Shown: positions 16,885-25,075 of the stretch, one piece after another | How the letters are laid out: the number at the start of each line of letters is the position of its first letter | How positions within the stretch are numbered: the first letter of the stretch is position 1 | Assembly: GCA_029213005.1 (NCBI GenBank) | Contig: JARGPI010000019.1 | Location: 62,001-126,000 of the forward strand | Origin: Verrucomicrobiales bacterium | GTDB taxonomy: Bacteria > Verrucomicrobiota > Verrucomicrobiia > Verrucomicrobiales > DEV007 | Direction of reading: 5' to 3' | DNA length: 64,000 nt | Notes under the pieces: generated by a model | Databases searched by the model: none | Told to the model about the DNA's origin: nothing | What the model saw: only the letters and a program-made list of their open reading frames with translations | Position numbers and translations under genes: made by a program

Positions 16885-18174
16885 TTAAGCCGCCTCTTTT
16901 TTCTCACGCGTTTTTTTGTCTTCGACAATTTTCGGAGGGCGATCTCCGTTGACGACCTGGCTGTCGATTTTTACGGTTGATGGACCGGTTGCTTCCGGAG
17001 CATCGTACATGGTGTCGAGCATGAGTTTCTCGAAAATGGAACGGAGAGCACGAGCGCCGGTGCCTCTTTCGATAGCTTCTTCGGCCATCGCTTTGAGACC
17101 GTCTTCGGTCACGTTGAGGCTCACGCCATCCATGGAAAGAAGTTTGGAGAACTGCTTGAGGAGAGCATTCTTCGGTTCGGTGAGAACGCGGATCAACTCT
17201 TCAGAAGTCAGCTTGCGGAGGCTGGCGATAACTGGAAGTCGGCCGATAAATTCTGGAATGAGACCAAAGCCCTGAAGATCTTCGGGGCGAACATTGGTCA
17301 TGTGAAGATTGATTTGCTCTTCGGTAGCCACTTCGGTGATTTCATCACCAAATCCGAGAACCTTTTTGCCGAGACGCTTGGAAACCACTTCATCGAGGCC
17401 GGAGAAAGCTCCTCCGCAGATGAAAAGGATTTTCTCGGTATTAACCTGAATGTATTCCTGATGAGGGTGTTTCCGGCCACCCTGTGGCGGAACGTTACAA
17501 ACCGTGCCTTCGAGGATCTTCAGAAGCGCCTGCTGGACTCCTTCCCCCGAAACGTCGCGTGTGATGCTGACGTTCTCAGTTTTCCGACCAATCTTATCGA
17601 TCTCATCGATGTAAATAATTCCCTGCTCCGCTTTTTTGACATCGTAGTCCGCAGCCTGCAGAAGGCGGAGGACGATGTTCTCCACATCGTCACCGACATA
17701 TCCCGCTTCAGTCAGGGTGGTTGCATCCGCGATGCAGAAAGGAACGTTGATTACTTTAGCCAGCGTTTTTGCGAGCAGCGTTTTACCGGAACCCGTTGGT
17801 CCGATCAGCAGCACGTTACTCTTCTCGATTTCGACATCGGAAAGATCTTCACCGGATCCGGACAGACGGCTTGGTGCCGAATGTTGATGAAGACGCTTGT
17901 AGTGATTGTGTACGGCCACCGAAAGCACTTTCTTCGCGTACTCCTGACCGATGACAAATTGATCGAGTTTTTCGCAAAGATTAACCGGACGGGGGACGCT
18001 GAGGTCAGATGAGATATCGCTTTCCATCTCACTGAGTTCTTTATCTAAAATGCCGCGACAGACATTGATGCAACCGTCGCAAATGTAGACACCGGGTCCG
18101 GCGATTAGCTTTTTTACTTCGGAGTGACTTTTCCCGCAAAAGGAACACATGGTGAGATTGGATGGGCGTGCCAT
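16885..18174 (-). CDS. clpX: ATP-dependent Clp protease ATP-binding subunit ClpX
   Basis: The 429-aa product has the N-terminal zinc-binding domain (C10, C13, C32, C35), Walker A GPTGSGKT, pore motif GYVGDD, Walker B IIYIDEIDKIG, and the sensor-2 region RALRSIFEKLMLD. ClpX unfolds tagged proteins and feeds them to ClpP, or acts alone as a chaperone. No clpP or trigger-factor gene is adjacent, unlike the usual tig-clpP-clpX order. The C-terminus is rich in Lys and Glu. An intrinsic terminator follows. Confidence 0.97.
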   Translation of the reverse strand: MARPSNLTMCSFCGKSHSEVKKLIAGPGVYICDGCINVCRGILDKELSEMESDISSDLSVPRPVNLCEKLDQFVIGQEYAKKVLSVAVHNHYKRLHQHSAPSRLSGSGEDLSDVEIEKSNVLLIGPTGSGKTLLAKTLAKVINVPFCIADATTLTEAGYVGDDVENIVLRLLQAADYDVKKAEQGIIYIDEIDKIGRKTENVSITRDVSGEGVQQALLKILEGTVCNVPPQGGRKHPHQEYIQVNTEKILFICGGAFSGLDEVVSKRLGKKVLGFGDEITEVATEEQINLHMTNVRPEDLQGFGLIPEFIGRLPVIASLRKLTSEELIRVLTEPKNALLKQFSKLLSMDGVSLNVTEDGLKAMAEEAIERGTGARALRSIFEKLMLDTMYDAPEATGPSTVKIDSQVVNGDRPPKIVEDKKTREKKEAA

Positions 18175-18262
18175 AGAATTTATCAGTCGGTAAGTGTGAG
18201 AGTGGCCAGCCTATTCTAACCACTATATAGGTAATTTCCAGCGATAATTTAAATTTCCAGAA

Positions 18263-19423
18263 TTATAAAAGTTTCCTTAATAGTTTTGGTAGTTCAGATA
18301 CCGAATCAACGGTGTGATTGGCTTCGATTGTAATGGGTTTATCCCCCCGGATCCGGATGGTTCCACCGAGCTTTGCGTTGAGTCCCATTTCGATGTCGCG
18401 ATCGGCGTCACCTATGATCCATGAACGGCTCAGGTCGATTGGGAAGTCTTTGGCAGCAGCAGTTATCATGGCCGGATGGGGCTTCGCTTCGTAAGCACAT
18501 TCGGGGGTTCCAGTGTAGGAATAGATACCATCAAAAGCGGCGCGGCTTTCGGCTAAACCAGTCTGGAGATTATAGTGAATATCATTTAAATCATTTTCTG
18601 TCATCAGCTTTTTCCCGACTCCTTTTTGACTGGTCACCACGATGGTGAAGTAGCCCAGACTGCGAGCCACTTGAAGGCTCTCGGTGATTCCCTCGCTGAG
18701 ATGAAAATCTTCTTTTTTCAAAACGTAACCCGGTCCCGGTGATTGGTTGACTACACCGTCACGATCGTAGAAAACGCACGGCTTCTGCTTCAGACGCTCT
18801 TCGAAGAGACGATATTCATTTATCGTGTCGATATCGGTTTTTTCCGGGAGGAGAAAGCATTCTTTGTGCCCTGCAGCGGCGTTTTCCATCGTTTTGCCGA
18901 GCACGAGTTCGGTGCTCCAGGGAACCTCGTCATAAAGGGAGAGGATGGGCTCCCGGGTGGCGATCAGGTAGTAGCCACCATCGGTTGAGGGGCCGATTAC
19001 AACGGGAGCCTGGTTGTTTTCCAGCGTTTCCCAGGTGGTTTCGAGAAGGTCGGGTGTCAGTTCGACGCAGTCGGTCCCGATAATGATGGATCCGACATCG
19101 GATTCCGTTTCGAAAATTTGAGTGGTGGCGGCTTTCAGGCGGTCGCCGAGGTCTCCGTCGCTTTGTGCGTAAAAATTCACCTCTCCGGGGAAATCTTTCA
19201 ACCAGGGCGAGAGCCAGGCTTTTATCGATTCCGCTTTGTCGGCGGGTGCATAGAAAACGGAGATGCTGTCGGGATTCGCGAGGCGGGCCTGAAGGAAGAC
19301 CTCGCAGACGAGCCGCCGGTAAATTTCAGCGGCCTCTGAATCGCCCAGAGATTCAGCCAGCCTCGTTTTGACACGTCCCGGTTCCGGATGTTTCAAAAAC
19401 ACACATAGATTGCGTTTCATCAT
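18263..19423 (-). CDS. Fusion: DUF2064 glycosyltransferase-like domain and HAD phosphatase
   Basis: The 386-aa product joins two domains. Residues 1-205 are the TIGR04282/DUF2064 type (FLKHPEPGRVKTRLA, IIGTDCVEL, IGPSTDGGYYLI), a nucleotidyltransferase/glycosyltransferase-A fold. Residues 213-386 are an HAD hydrolase like D-glycero-D-manno-heptose-bisphosphate or histidinol phosphatase: D220-R-D222-G-V-V-N, TSQKGVG, KPHPAM, IGDADRDIEMG. The zinc-binding Cys loop of GmhB is not intact (one Cys near PEC). The combination suggests a sugar-phosphate or nucleotide-sugar task in one polypeptide, but the substrate is unknown. It follows a 79-base gap from clpX. Confidence 0.85.
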   Translation of the reverse strand: MMKRNLCVFLKHPEPGRVKTRLAESLGDSEAAEIYRRLVCEVFLQARLANPDSISVFYAPADKAESIKAWLSPWLKDFPGEVNFYAQSDGDLGDRLKAATTQIFETESDVGSIIIGTDCVELTPDLLETTWETLENNQAPVVIGPSTDGGYYLIATREPILSLYDEVPWSTELVLGKTMENAAAGHKECFLLPEKTDIDTINEYRLFEERLKQKPCVFYDRDGVVNQSPGPGYVLKKEDFHLSEGITESLQVARSLGYFTIVVTSQKGVGKKLMTENDLNDIHYNLQTGLAESRAAFDGIYSYTGTPECAYEAKPHPAMITAAAKDFPIDLSRSWIIGDADRDIEMGLNAKLGGTIRIRGDKPITIEANHTVDSVSELPKLLRKLL

Positions 19424-19508
19424 TAATCCTATACGGGCAGGATTACCGAAAAGGTAGGACAGATTTCGGTGAGATTGTGCCTATCCTGAAACGTAAAACG
19501 GCGGGAAA

Positions 19509-20318
19509 TTAAACCCGTCCGACAGGCTGAAAAGGAATCGAGTATTCTTTCACCATTGTGCCGTGCCCGGAGATGGTCACGTGGTTAAAAGCGAGGGCGC
19601 AATTTGAGTCGAATTCGCAGGTGGTTTCGTTTGGTCCGGCGGTAAAGTGACAGACCGGACTGGACACGCCGGAGTATAAAATGCCGTCGCGGAGGATTTG
19701 CAGTCCGCGGTGGAGGTGACCGAAAAAGACCCCGGTGATCCGCTCGCTGTAGCCGGTCAAAAAAGAATGAACCGCCTCACCATTTTCCACTAGCAAATGC
19801 TCATCGATCCACGGCGACCCGATCGGAACCATCGGATAATGGAGGAAGAGAGCAAAGCGGTCGTCCGAAGCTTGAAGCAATTTTTCAAAGGCCATGACCT
19901 GACTTTGCGATAAAAACCCGTGGGGGCCCATCTCCGGTGGTACCCAGGCGTCAAAGACCACTCCGGTGACTCCGTCGCCCATTTGAAAAGAGTAAGCCAG
20001 CTTGTCTCCCACTCCCTCGAGGGTGACGTTTGCCCCACTGGTCATGAACTTCCGGGTCGAAGCGGCATCGTCGTGGTTACCTGACACATAATGAATTGGG
20101 GCTCTCAACTGGGAAAGCACTTCTTCGGCGAGTTGATATGCATCGTCATCCGGGTCGTTGACGATGTCGCCAGTATGAACCAAAAAATCAGGCGTAAAAT
20201 TAAGAGAATTGATGGCCTCAACCAGCGCGGAATTCCGATCGTAAGGAATAGATCCCCGAATTTCCATGTCTTTAGATGGGCCGAAATGGGTGTCACTGAT
20301 GTGAATAAACTCAATCAT
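19509..20318 (-). CDS. Calcineurin-like metallophosphoesterase (CpdA-like)
   Basis: ATG 20318 gives 269 aa beginning MIEFIHISDTHFGP, the family start, whereas a reading from 20363 adds an unlikely extension. The metal-binding blocks are D9-x-H11, TGDIVNDPDD, SGNHDDAAS and FFGHLHRGL. This pattern is that of cyclic-nucleotide phosphodiesterases such as CpdA and of other metal-dependent phosphoesterases. It is cytoplasmic; no signal peptide. The substrate, perhaps cAMP, is not shown by sequence alone. Confidence 0.88.
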   Translation of the reverse strand: MIEFIHISDTHFGPSKDMEIRGSIPYDRNSALVEAINSLNFTPDFLVHTGDIVNDPDDDAYQLAEEVLSQLRAPIHYVSGNHDDAASTRKFMTSGANVTLEGVGDKLAYSFQMGDGVTGVVFDAWVPPEMGPHGFLSQSQVMAFEKLLQASDDRFALFLHYPMVPIGSPWIDEHLLVENGEAVHSFLTGYSERITGVFFGHLHRGLQILRDGILYSGVSSPVCHFTAGPNETTCEFDSNCALAFNHVTISGHGTMVKEYSIPFQPVGRV

Positions 20319-20437
20319 GGGGAGCCTGTTTGAAACGCTAGCACGGAGCGGCACAGTATTCAAATTTACTTAGAGAGACGGTCGAAAAACACTAAAATGG
20401 AAATCTGCCTGAAAATTAGAACATTATTAGCGTGACG

Positions 20438-20473
20438 AAACTTCTGGAAATCCCGTCCATTTCCGCGAAGTTT
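20438..20473 (+). promoter_or_regulatory. Nested leader hairpin before the coiled-coil gene
   Basis: AAACTTC (20438-20444) pairs with GAAGTTT (20467-20473), and inside it GGAAAT (20446-20451) pairs with ATTTCC (20459-20464), giving 13 bp with a 7-base loop. It lies 19 bases before ATG 20493 in a leader without a Shine-Dalgarno. It is not followed by T residues. Confidence 0.45.
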
Positions 20474-20492
20474 AGCGGCAACACAATCAGAA

Positions 20493-21026
20493 ATGGAATT
20501 CATTAAAGAAATTTTTACGAGCAAATTGTTCTGGGGCTTCGTGATGGGCTTTACCCTCTGTGTGCTCTCTCTTTACTCGCACTTCAAAACCAAAATGGAG
20601 CTGAAGCGTCTCAAAGGTCATCTCAGCGATAAGCTGGAGATCGAGGCTGAGAAGCTGACGCAGATGAAGGGTGAGATCGAAGGGCTCAAAGGCGAAAACG
20701 AGAATCTCCGGATGAAAGTCACCTCGGGCAGAATTCAGAACGACAAACTGGATCTCGAGAGAGAACTCGAAATTTACGCCCGTGCCGAGAAAGCGATGAA
20801 CATCAATGCACCCGGTTTTGCCGGTGCCTGGGAAAGAGCCAAGGAGGCGGCGATGGACGAACTGATCGAAGAAGAGCGGGGAAAGTCAATGCCACGGAGG
20901 ATCTTCCGGCGCCTCTTCACCAAAACTGATGCGGCCTTCGATGCCTCAGAAGCTCTCCCCGAGCATTCCACGACTTCCGGGAGCAGCACCAACGGTTCTG
21001 AAAAGAGTCAGCAGCCCCAAAACTAG
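20493..21026 (+). CDS. Membrane-anchored coiled-coil protein, hypothetical
   Basis: The 177-aa product has one transmembrane helix near residues 12-28 (FWGFVMGFTLCVLSLYS), then a long coiled-coil stretch of Glu, Lys and Leu heptads to about residue 95, and an acidic/serine-rich tail ending in Gln-Pro. The topology suggests a short cytoplasmic or periplasmic rod anchored in the membrane, as in scaffold or division-associated proteins. No family was recognised. It precedes serS by 66 bases. Confidence 0.72.
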   Translation: MEFIKEIFTSKLFWGFVMGFTLCVLSLYSHFKTKMELKRLKGHLSDKLEIEAEKLTQMKGEIEGLKGENENLRMKVTSGRIQNDKLDLERELEIYARAEKAMNINAPGFAGAWERAKEAAMDELIEEERGKSMPRRIFRRLFTKTDAAFDASEALPEHSTTSGSSTNGSEKSQQPQN

Positions 21027-21092
21027 GCGACCTTTGCCGGTTACCTAATCGACGATTGACGGTATCAGGGAGTGAAGTAAACTCCCGCCGTC

Positions 21093-22370
21093 ATGTTGGA
21101 TATACGGCTGATTCGTGAAGATGCTGACTCGATCAAGGAACGAGTTAAAAAACGCGGTGGCGATGCGTGGAAACTCGTAGATAAAATTCTCGAGTGCGAC
21201 GAATCGCGTCGGGTTGCAGAAACAGAGAAGCAACAACTCCAGGGGGATCGTAAGCGGATTTCGAAAGAGATCGGCGCGCTCAAAAAAGAGGGCAAAGACA
21301 CCTCCGAAATTGAAGCTCAGGTCCGGGAAATCGGTGAGAAAATTAAGGCGATCGGCGAGCGTGCCGATGCAGCGGACGAAGAGCAGAATTCACTTCTTCT
21401 CCAAGTCCCGAATGTGCCCCATGCCGATTGTCCCGTCGGAGAAGACGAGTCGGCCAACCCATTGGTGAGAGAATGGGGTGAAAAGCCGGTTTTCGATGGC
21501 TTTGAGCCAAAGGATCACGTCGCTTTGGGCGAAGAGCAGAAACTTTTCAGCTTCGAACTCGGCGCCAAGATCAGCGGAAGTGGATTTATCACCTTCACCG
21601 GTCCCGGGGCCCGCCTGGAGCGCGCTCTGATTCAATTTCTGCTGGACCGCCACACCGGTGAGCACAACTACACCGAGGTCTCGCCTCCCTTCATCATCAA
21701 TCGGGACAGCATGTATGGAACCGGACAGCTTCCCAAGTTCGAGGACGACATGTACGGCCTCGAGGACAACACCTTTTTCCTCGCTCCGACAGCCGAGGTC
21801 CCGGTGACGAACCTTTATCGCGAGCAGATTGTCAAAGAAGACGAATTCCCGATCAAAGTGACCGCCTACACTCCCTGTTTCCGTCGCGAAGCGGGATCTG
21901 CAGGGCGCGAAAGCCGGGGGATGATTCGGATGCACCAGTTCGACAAAGTGGAGCTGGTCAATATCGTCCACCCCGACAAGTCATTTGAGCAACTGGAAGA
22001 GTTGACCCGGGAAGCGGAGACCATTCTCGAGCTGCTCGGTCTTCATTACCGGACCATCGAGCTTTGCACCGGCGATATCGGTTTCAGTTCCACAAAGACT
22101 TACGACATCGAAGTGTGGGCTCCCGGACACGGAGGTTATCTCGAAGTGTCGAGCTGTTCTAATTTCGGAGATTATCAGGCCCGCAGGATGAAGCTGCGAT
22201 ACAAAGATACTGAGTCCGGCAAAAATTACTTCTGCCATACGCTGAACGGTTCAGGGACCGCTCTGCCCCGACTCTTTGTCGCACTGGTTGAGACCTACCA
22301 GCAGGCCGATGGTTCGATCCGGATTCCGGAAGCGCTCCAGCCCTATTTCGGTTCCGACAAAATCGGCTAG
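21093..22370 (+). CDS. serS: Seryl-tRNA synthetase
   Basis: The 425-aa product starts MLDIRLIRED and has the N-terminal two-helix coiled-coil arm (about residues 28-100) that grips the tRNA-Ser variable arm, motif 2 around CFRREAGSAGRESRGM, and motif 3 NGSGTALPRLFVALVE. Length and order match bacterial SerRS. It charges serine onto tRNA-Ser and onto tRNA-Sec where present. Its stop overlaps the stop of the minus-strand gene by four bases (CTAG at 22367-22370). Confidence 0.97.
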   Translation: MLDIRLIREDADSIKERVKKRGGDAWKLVDKILECDESRRVAETEKQQLQGDRKRISKEIGALKKEGKDTSEIEAQVREIGEKIKAIGERADAADEEQNSLLLQVPNVPHADCPVGEDESANPLVREWGEKPVFDGFEPKDHVALGEEQKLFSFELGAKISGSGFITFTGPGARLERALIQFLLDRHTGEHNYTEVSPPFIINRDSMYGTGQLPKFEDDMYGLEDNTFFLAPTAEVPVTNLYREQIVKEDEFPIKVTAYTPCFRREAGSAGRESRGMIRMHQFDKVELVNIVHPDKSFEQLEELTREAETILELLGLHYRTIELCTGDIGFSSTKTYDIEVWAPGHGGYLEVSSCSNFGDYQARRMKLRYKDTESGKNYFCHTLNGSGTALPRLFVALVETYQQADGSIRIPEALQPYFGSDKIG

Positions 22371-22738
22371 GGATTCTCCAGATTCGCAAAGAAGCGGAAA
22401 GGTCTGACACTCACTCCGCTATCGGCATCCACGAGCCATCGGTAAACCACATCAGGTAGCTTGTGGACCCCGGCAGAGGTCTTGCAGAAGGCCTGGTTGT
22501 TTCTACGGAAAACTCGCACCTTTTCCCCGGTCATTTCGCTGAGGGAGAGGGCAACGGCATTGCTGGTCGATTGATCACAAAGTCCCGAATCGTAATGATC
22601 GTACATTTCCGAGATGTGTTTGTGGGAGACGATGCAAAGGGAGGGAGTAACAGGGACGGTGAAGTTTTCGACTATTCTGGTACTCTGAACTGTCATGTCG
22701 GTTTTAGACACTTCAATTGAGGAAACGTTCAGAGGCAT
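22367..22738 (-). CDS. Hypothetical protein, about 123 aa
   Basis: ATG 22738 (MPLNVSSIEV) is a likely start; a longer reading from 22777 is possible. The sequence has no signal peptide or membrane segment and is moderately basic, with a YRWLVDADSGVSVRPFRFF-like C-terminus. It is convergent with serS and shares the CTAG overlap. I do not recognise the family. A real gene is suggested by the long open frame, the compact end and a divergent neighbour at 22860. Confidence 0.55.
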   Translation of the reverse strand: MPLNVSSIEVSKTDMTVQSTRIVENFTVPVTPSLCIVSHKHISEMYDHYDSGLCDQSTSNAVALSLSEMTGEKVRVFRRNNQAFCKTSAGVHKLPDVVYRWLVDADSGVSVRPFRFFANLENP

Positions 22739-22859
22739 CTTCGTCTTTCGCGAAATAAATTGGCGCAGGCAGATCAAAAACCATTGAATTCCCCGCTAAA
22801 AACGGGGATTTCGGTGGAAAAACCGGACGGGTAGTGTCACTTTCCGCCTTCTTTTTTCT

Positions 22860-23171
22860 ATGGAGCCGAGTACCACCAAAGAATTCGATTGGTTCGATAA
22901 ACCGAAAGTTCGCAAAGGGCTTTTCCGGACCTTTATCGGCCTGTGTATTCTGAGCATAATTCTTCAATTTACTCCGCCGGATGCGCATCATCACGGCCAC
23001 TTTGGAGAGCCCTGGTGGGTTCCCGCTTATGCAATTTTGGGATTTGCCGCCTGCGCGGTCATTTTTCTCGTCGCGAAAACGCTCGGCTTTGTTTTGAAGA
23101 GAAAAGAAGACTACTGGGGTGTCGTAGAAGACGAAACTTTACCGGAGGATATTGATGAATCTATTCGCTGA
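22860..23171 (+). CDS. Small two-helix membrane protein preceding the MrpD-like gene
   Basis: The 103-aa product has hydrophobic segments at about residues 23-38 and 54-76 with a histidine-rich loop between them (DAHHHGHFGEP), and an acidic C-terminal tail. Its end overlaps the start of the next gene by 17 bases, and the ribosome-binding site of that gene (GGAGG at 23144-23148) lies inside it, so the two are probably translated together. It may be an accessory subunit of the transporter; the His cluster could bind a metal. Family not recognised. Confidence 0.72.
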   Translation: MEPSTTKEFDWFDKPKVRKGLFRTFIGLCILSIILQFTPPDAHHHGHFGEPWWVPAYAILGFAACAVIFLVAKTLGFVLKRKEDYWGVVEDETLPEDIDESIR

Positions 23172-25014
23172 ATTCCCGCCTGCTCTGATTTTGATTCTCG
23201 GGGCGCTTGCGGTTCCGCTGCTTCCTCTGGCGATCCGAAGAATCTACGTTATCGCGCTCCCTCTGGCGGCGTTACTATATATCATCGCGCTGCCTGAATC
23301 GACCACTGGCTGGGAAGTAGGGCTGTTTGAATTTACTAAAGATCCGCTTCAATTTTTGCGGGTCGATAAGTTGTCCAAAGCCTTTGGAATTATCTTCGCG
23401 CTGAATGCGGTCATCGCCTTCATTTTCGCCTTCTACGTGAAGGGGAGTAGTCAGCACGTGGCAGCTCTTCTCTATATTGGCGGTGCTCTGGGTGCTGTAT
23501 TTTCTGGAGACTTGCTGTCGCTCTATGTATTCTGGGAGCTGATGGCTGTGGCATCGACCATCGTCATTATTTCACGGAAAACCGAGCAGGCCAAAGGCGC
23601 GGCATTTCGCTATGTCATGATTCACCTGTTAGGTGGTTTGCTGCTATTGGCCGGTATCATTCTCACGATCCAGCACAACGGCGGCGATATTCGGTTTATT
23701 CCCGAGAATATCAATCTGGCGGATAAGCATTGGGGTATCTATTTCATAGTCGCAGGTATTCTCGTCAATGTCGGCGCGGTGCCGCTTGGCTCGTGGCTTG
23801 CGGATTCCTATCCATCAGCCAGTCTCACCGGCGGGTTGGTATTGTCCGCCTATACGACGAAAACGAGTGTCTACGCCTTGTTGCGAGGTTTCGGCCCGAC
23901 CGAAGCTCAGCTCGCTGCAGGTGATGCGGGTGGCTGGGAGCCATTGATCTGGGTGGGATGTATCATGGCGATTTATGGCATCATCTACGCGTTTCTGGAG
24001 AACGACATGCTGCGGATCATCGCCTTTGCGATAGTCAGTCAGGCCGGCTTTATGGTAGTCGGTGCCGGAGTGGGTACGGCCGCCGCAGTAAGTGGGGCCA
24101 CGGCGCACGCTATGGTTTGTGTGCTCTATATTTCGCTGCTTTGGATGTCATCAGCAGCAGTCCTCTACCGGACCGGAAAAAGTAAATTCACAGATCTGGG
24201 CGGGCTTTACAAATCGATGCCGTTGACTCTGATTTTCGCCGTTATTGGTGCCGCGACGATTGCCGCGGCTCCTTTCACTGGCGGTTTTGTGAGTAAACCA
24301 ATCATCATAGCCGAGTCCCTTCAGGGTTCGTATTTTAACTGGCCCTGGTTGTTACTGGAGATCGCTTCTGTTGGAGTGGTGTTCCATGCCGGGTTGAAAC
24401 TTCCCTACTTCGTCTTTTTCGGAAAAGACCGGGGCCTACGCCCCAAAGAGGCTCCTCCGTCCATGCTGTTTGCCATGTTGATTCTGGCGATTCTGTGTAT
24501 TTTCGCCGGGGTAAATAAAGATTTTCTCTATTCGTTGCTGCCCTACGATGTCAGCTTTAAGGCTTACTCCTGGGCAAAAGTGGTCCACCAGTTTCAGCTT
24601 TTGATGGGTGCCGCGCTTGGTTTTTATATTTTGTTAAAAGTCTTGAAGGTGCTGAAGCCAACTCCAACCATTTCGCTCGATTTCGATTGGTTTTACCGGA
24701 AAGGAACCCCGCTGCTGTATACCGGGCTCGATAAAAGCCTCAACGGCATCAATGCATTTGCAAAGACCGTCTTTGTCGACAAAATCGCTGACTGGGTCTG
24801 TCGTTTCTTCGATGCGGCTCCGAGCCGTGCCTTGTGTGCCTTGATGTTCCCTGTCTGGAAAATGAAGGGCCTCAGCGAGGAAGCGATCGAGGATCAGCGC
24901 GAAATGTTCTATCGGATGGCACGAAGGGGAACCTTTGCGATTGGCCTCACCGTATTCCTCGCCGTTGTTCTTCTCGCATTGCTCTCTTTATTCACCGGCA
25001 TCGCCGCAATTTGA
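23155..25014 (+). CDS. MrpD/NuoL-like proton-conducting membrane transporter
   Basis: ATG 23155 is chosen because GGAGG lies six bases upstream; a TTG at 23152 is less likely. The 619-aa product has about 14-16 hydrophobic segments and the Proton_antipo_M signature around residues 120-400 (ELMAVASTIVIISR, PLGSWLADSYPSAS, LSAYTTKTSVYALLR). Such proteins conduct protons or sodium in complex I, Mrp antiporters and related membrane complexes. No other Nuo, Mrp, hydrogenase-4 or DabA gene is adjacent, so its partners are unknown. An element of paired dyads begins four bases after its stop. Confidence 0.88.
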   Translation: MNLFAEFPPALILILGALAVPLLPLAIRRIYVIALPLAALLYIIALPESTTGWEVGLFEFTKDPLQFLRVDKLSKAFGIIFALNAVIAFIFAFYVKGSSQHVAALLYIGGALGAVFSGDLLSLYVFWELMAVASTIVIISRKTEQAKGAAFRYVMIHLLGGLLLLAGIILTIQHNGGDIRFIPENINLADKHWGIYFIVAGILVNVGAVPLGSWLADSYPSASLTGGLVLSAYTTKTSVYALLRGFGPTEAQLAAGDAGGWEPLIWVGCIMAIYGIIYAFLENDMLRIIAFAIVSQAGFMVVGAGVGTAAAVSGATAHAMVCVLYISLLWMSSAAVLYRTGKSKFTDLGGLYKSMPLTLIFAVIGAATIAAAPFTGGFVSKPIIIAESLQGSYFNWPWLLLEIASVGVVFHAGLKLPYFVFFGKDRGLRPKEAPPSMLFAMLILAILCIFAGVNKDFLYSLLPYDVSFKAYSWAKVVHQFQLLMGAALGFYILLKVLKVLKPTPTISLDFDWFYRKGTPLLYTGLDKSLNGINAFAKTVFVDKIADWVCRFFDAAPSRALCALMFPVWKMKGLSEEAIEDQREMFYRMARRGTFAIGLTVFLAVVLLALLSLFTGIAAI

Positions 25015-25017
25015 CCG

Positions 25018-25056
25018 ATTGTACCCTGTACAGTCTAATATTGTACCCTGTACAGT
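25018..25056. promoter_or_regulatory. Paired palindromic element B (two 17-bp dyads, 22 bp apart)
   Basis: ATTGTACCCTGTACAGT occurs twice, at 25018-25034 and 25040-25056, as direct repeats with a 5-base spacer. The same spacing is seen at 12269 and 45667, where the second site is inverted instead. It lies four bases after the transporter stop and 19 bases before the TTG start of the DEAD-box helicase. Confidence 0.75.
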
Positions 25057-25075
25057 CGGGTAGATAGCGGCTCTT

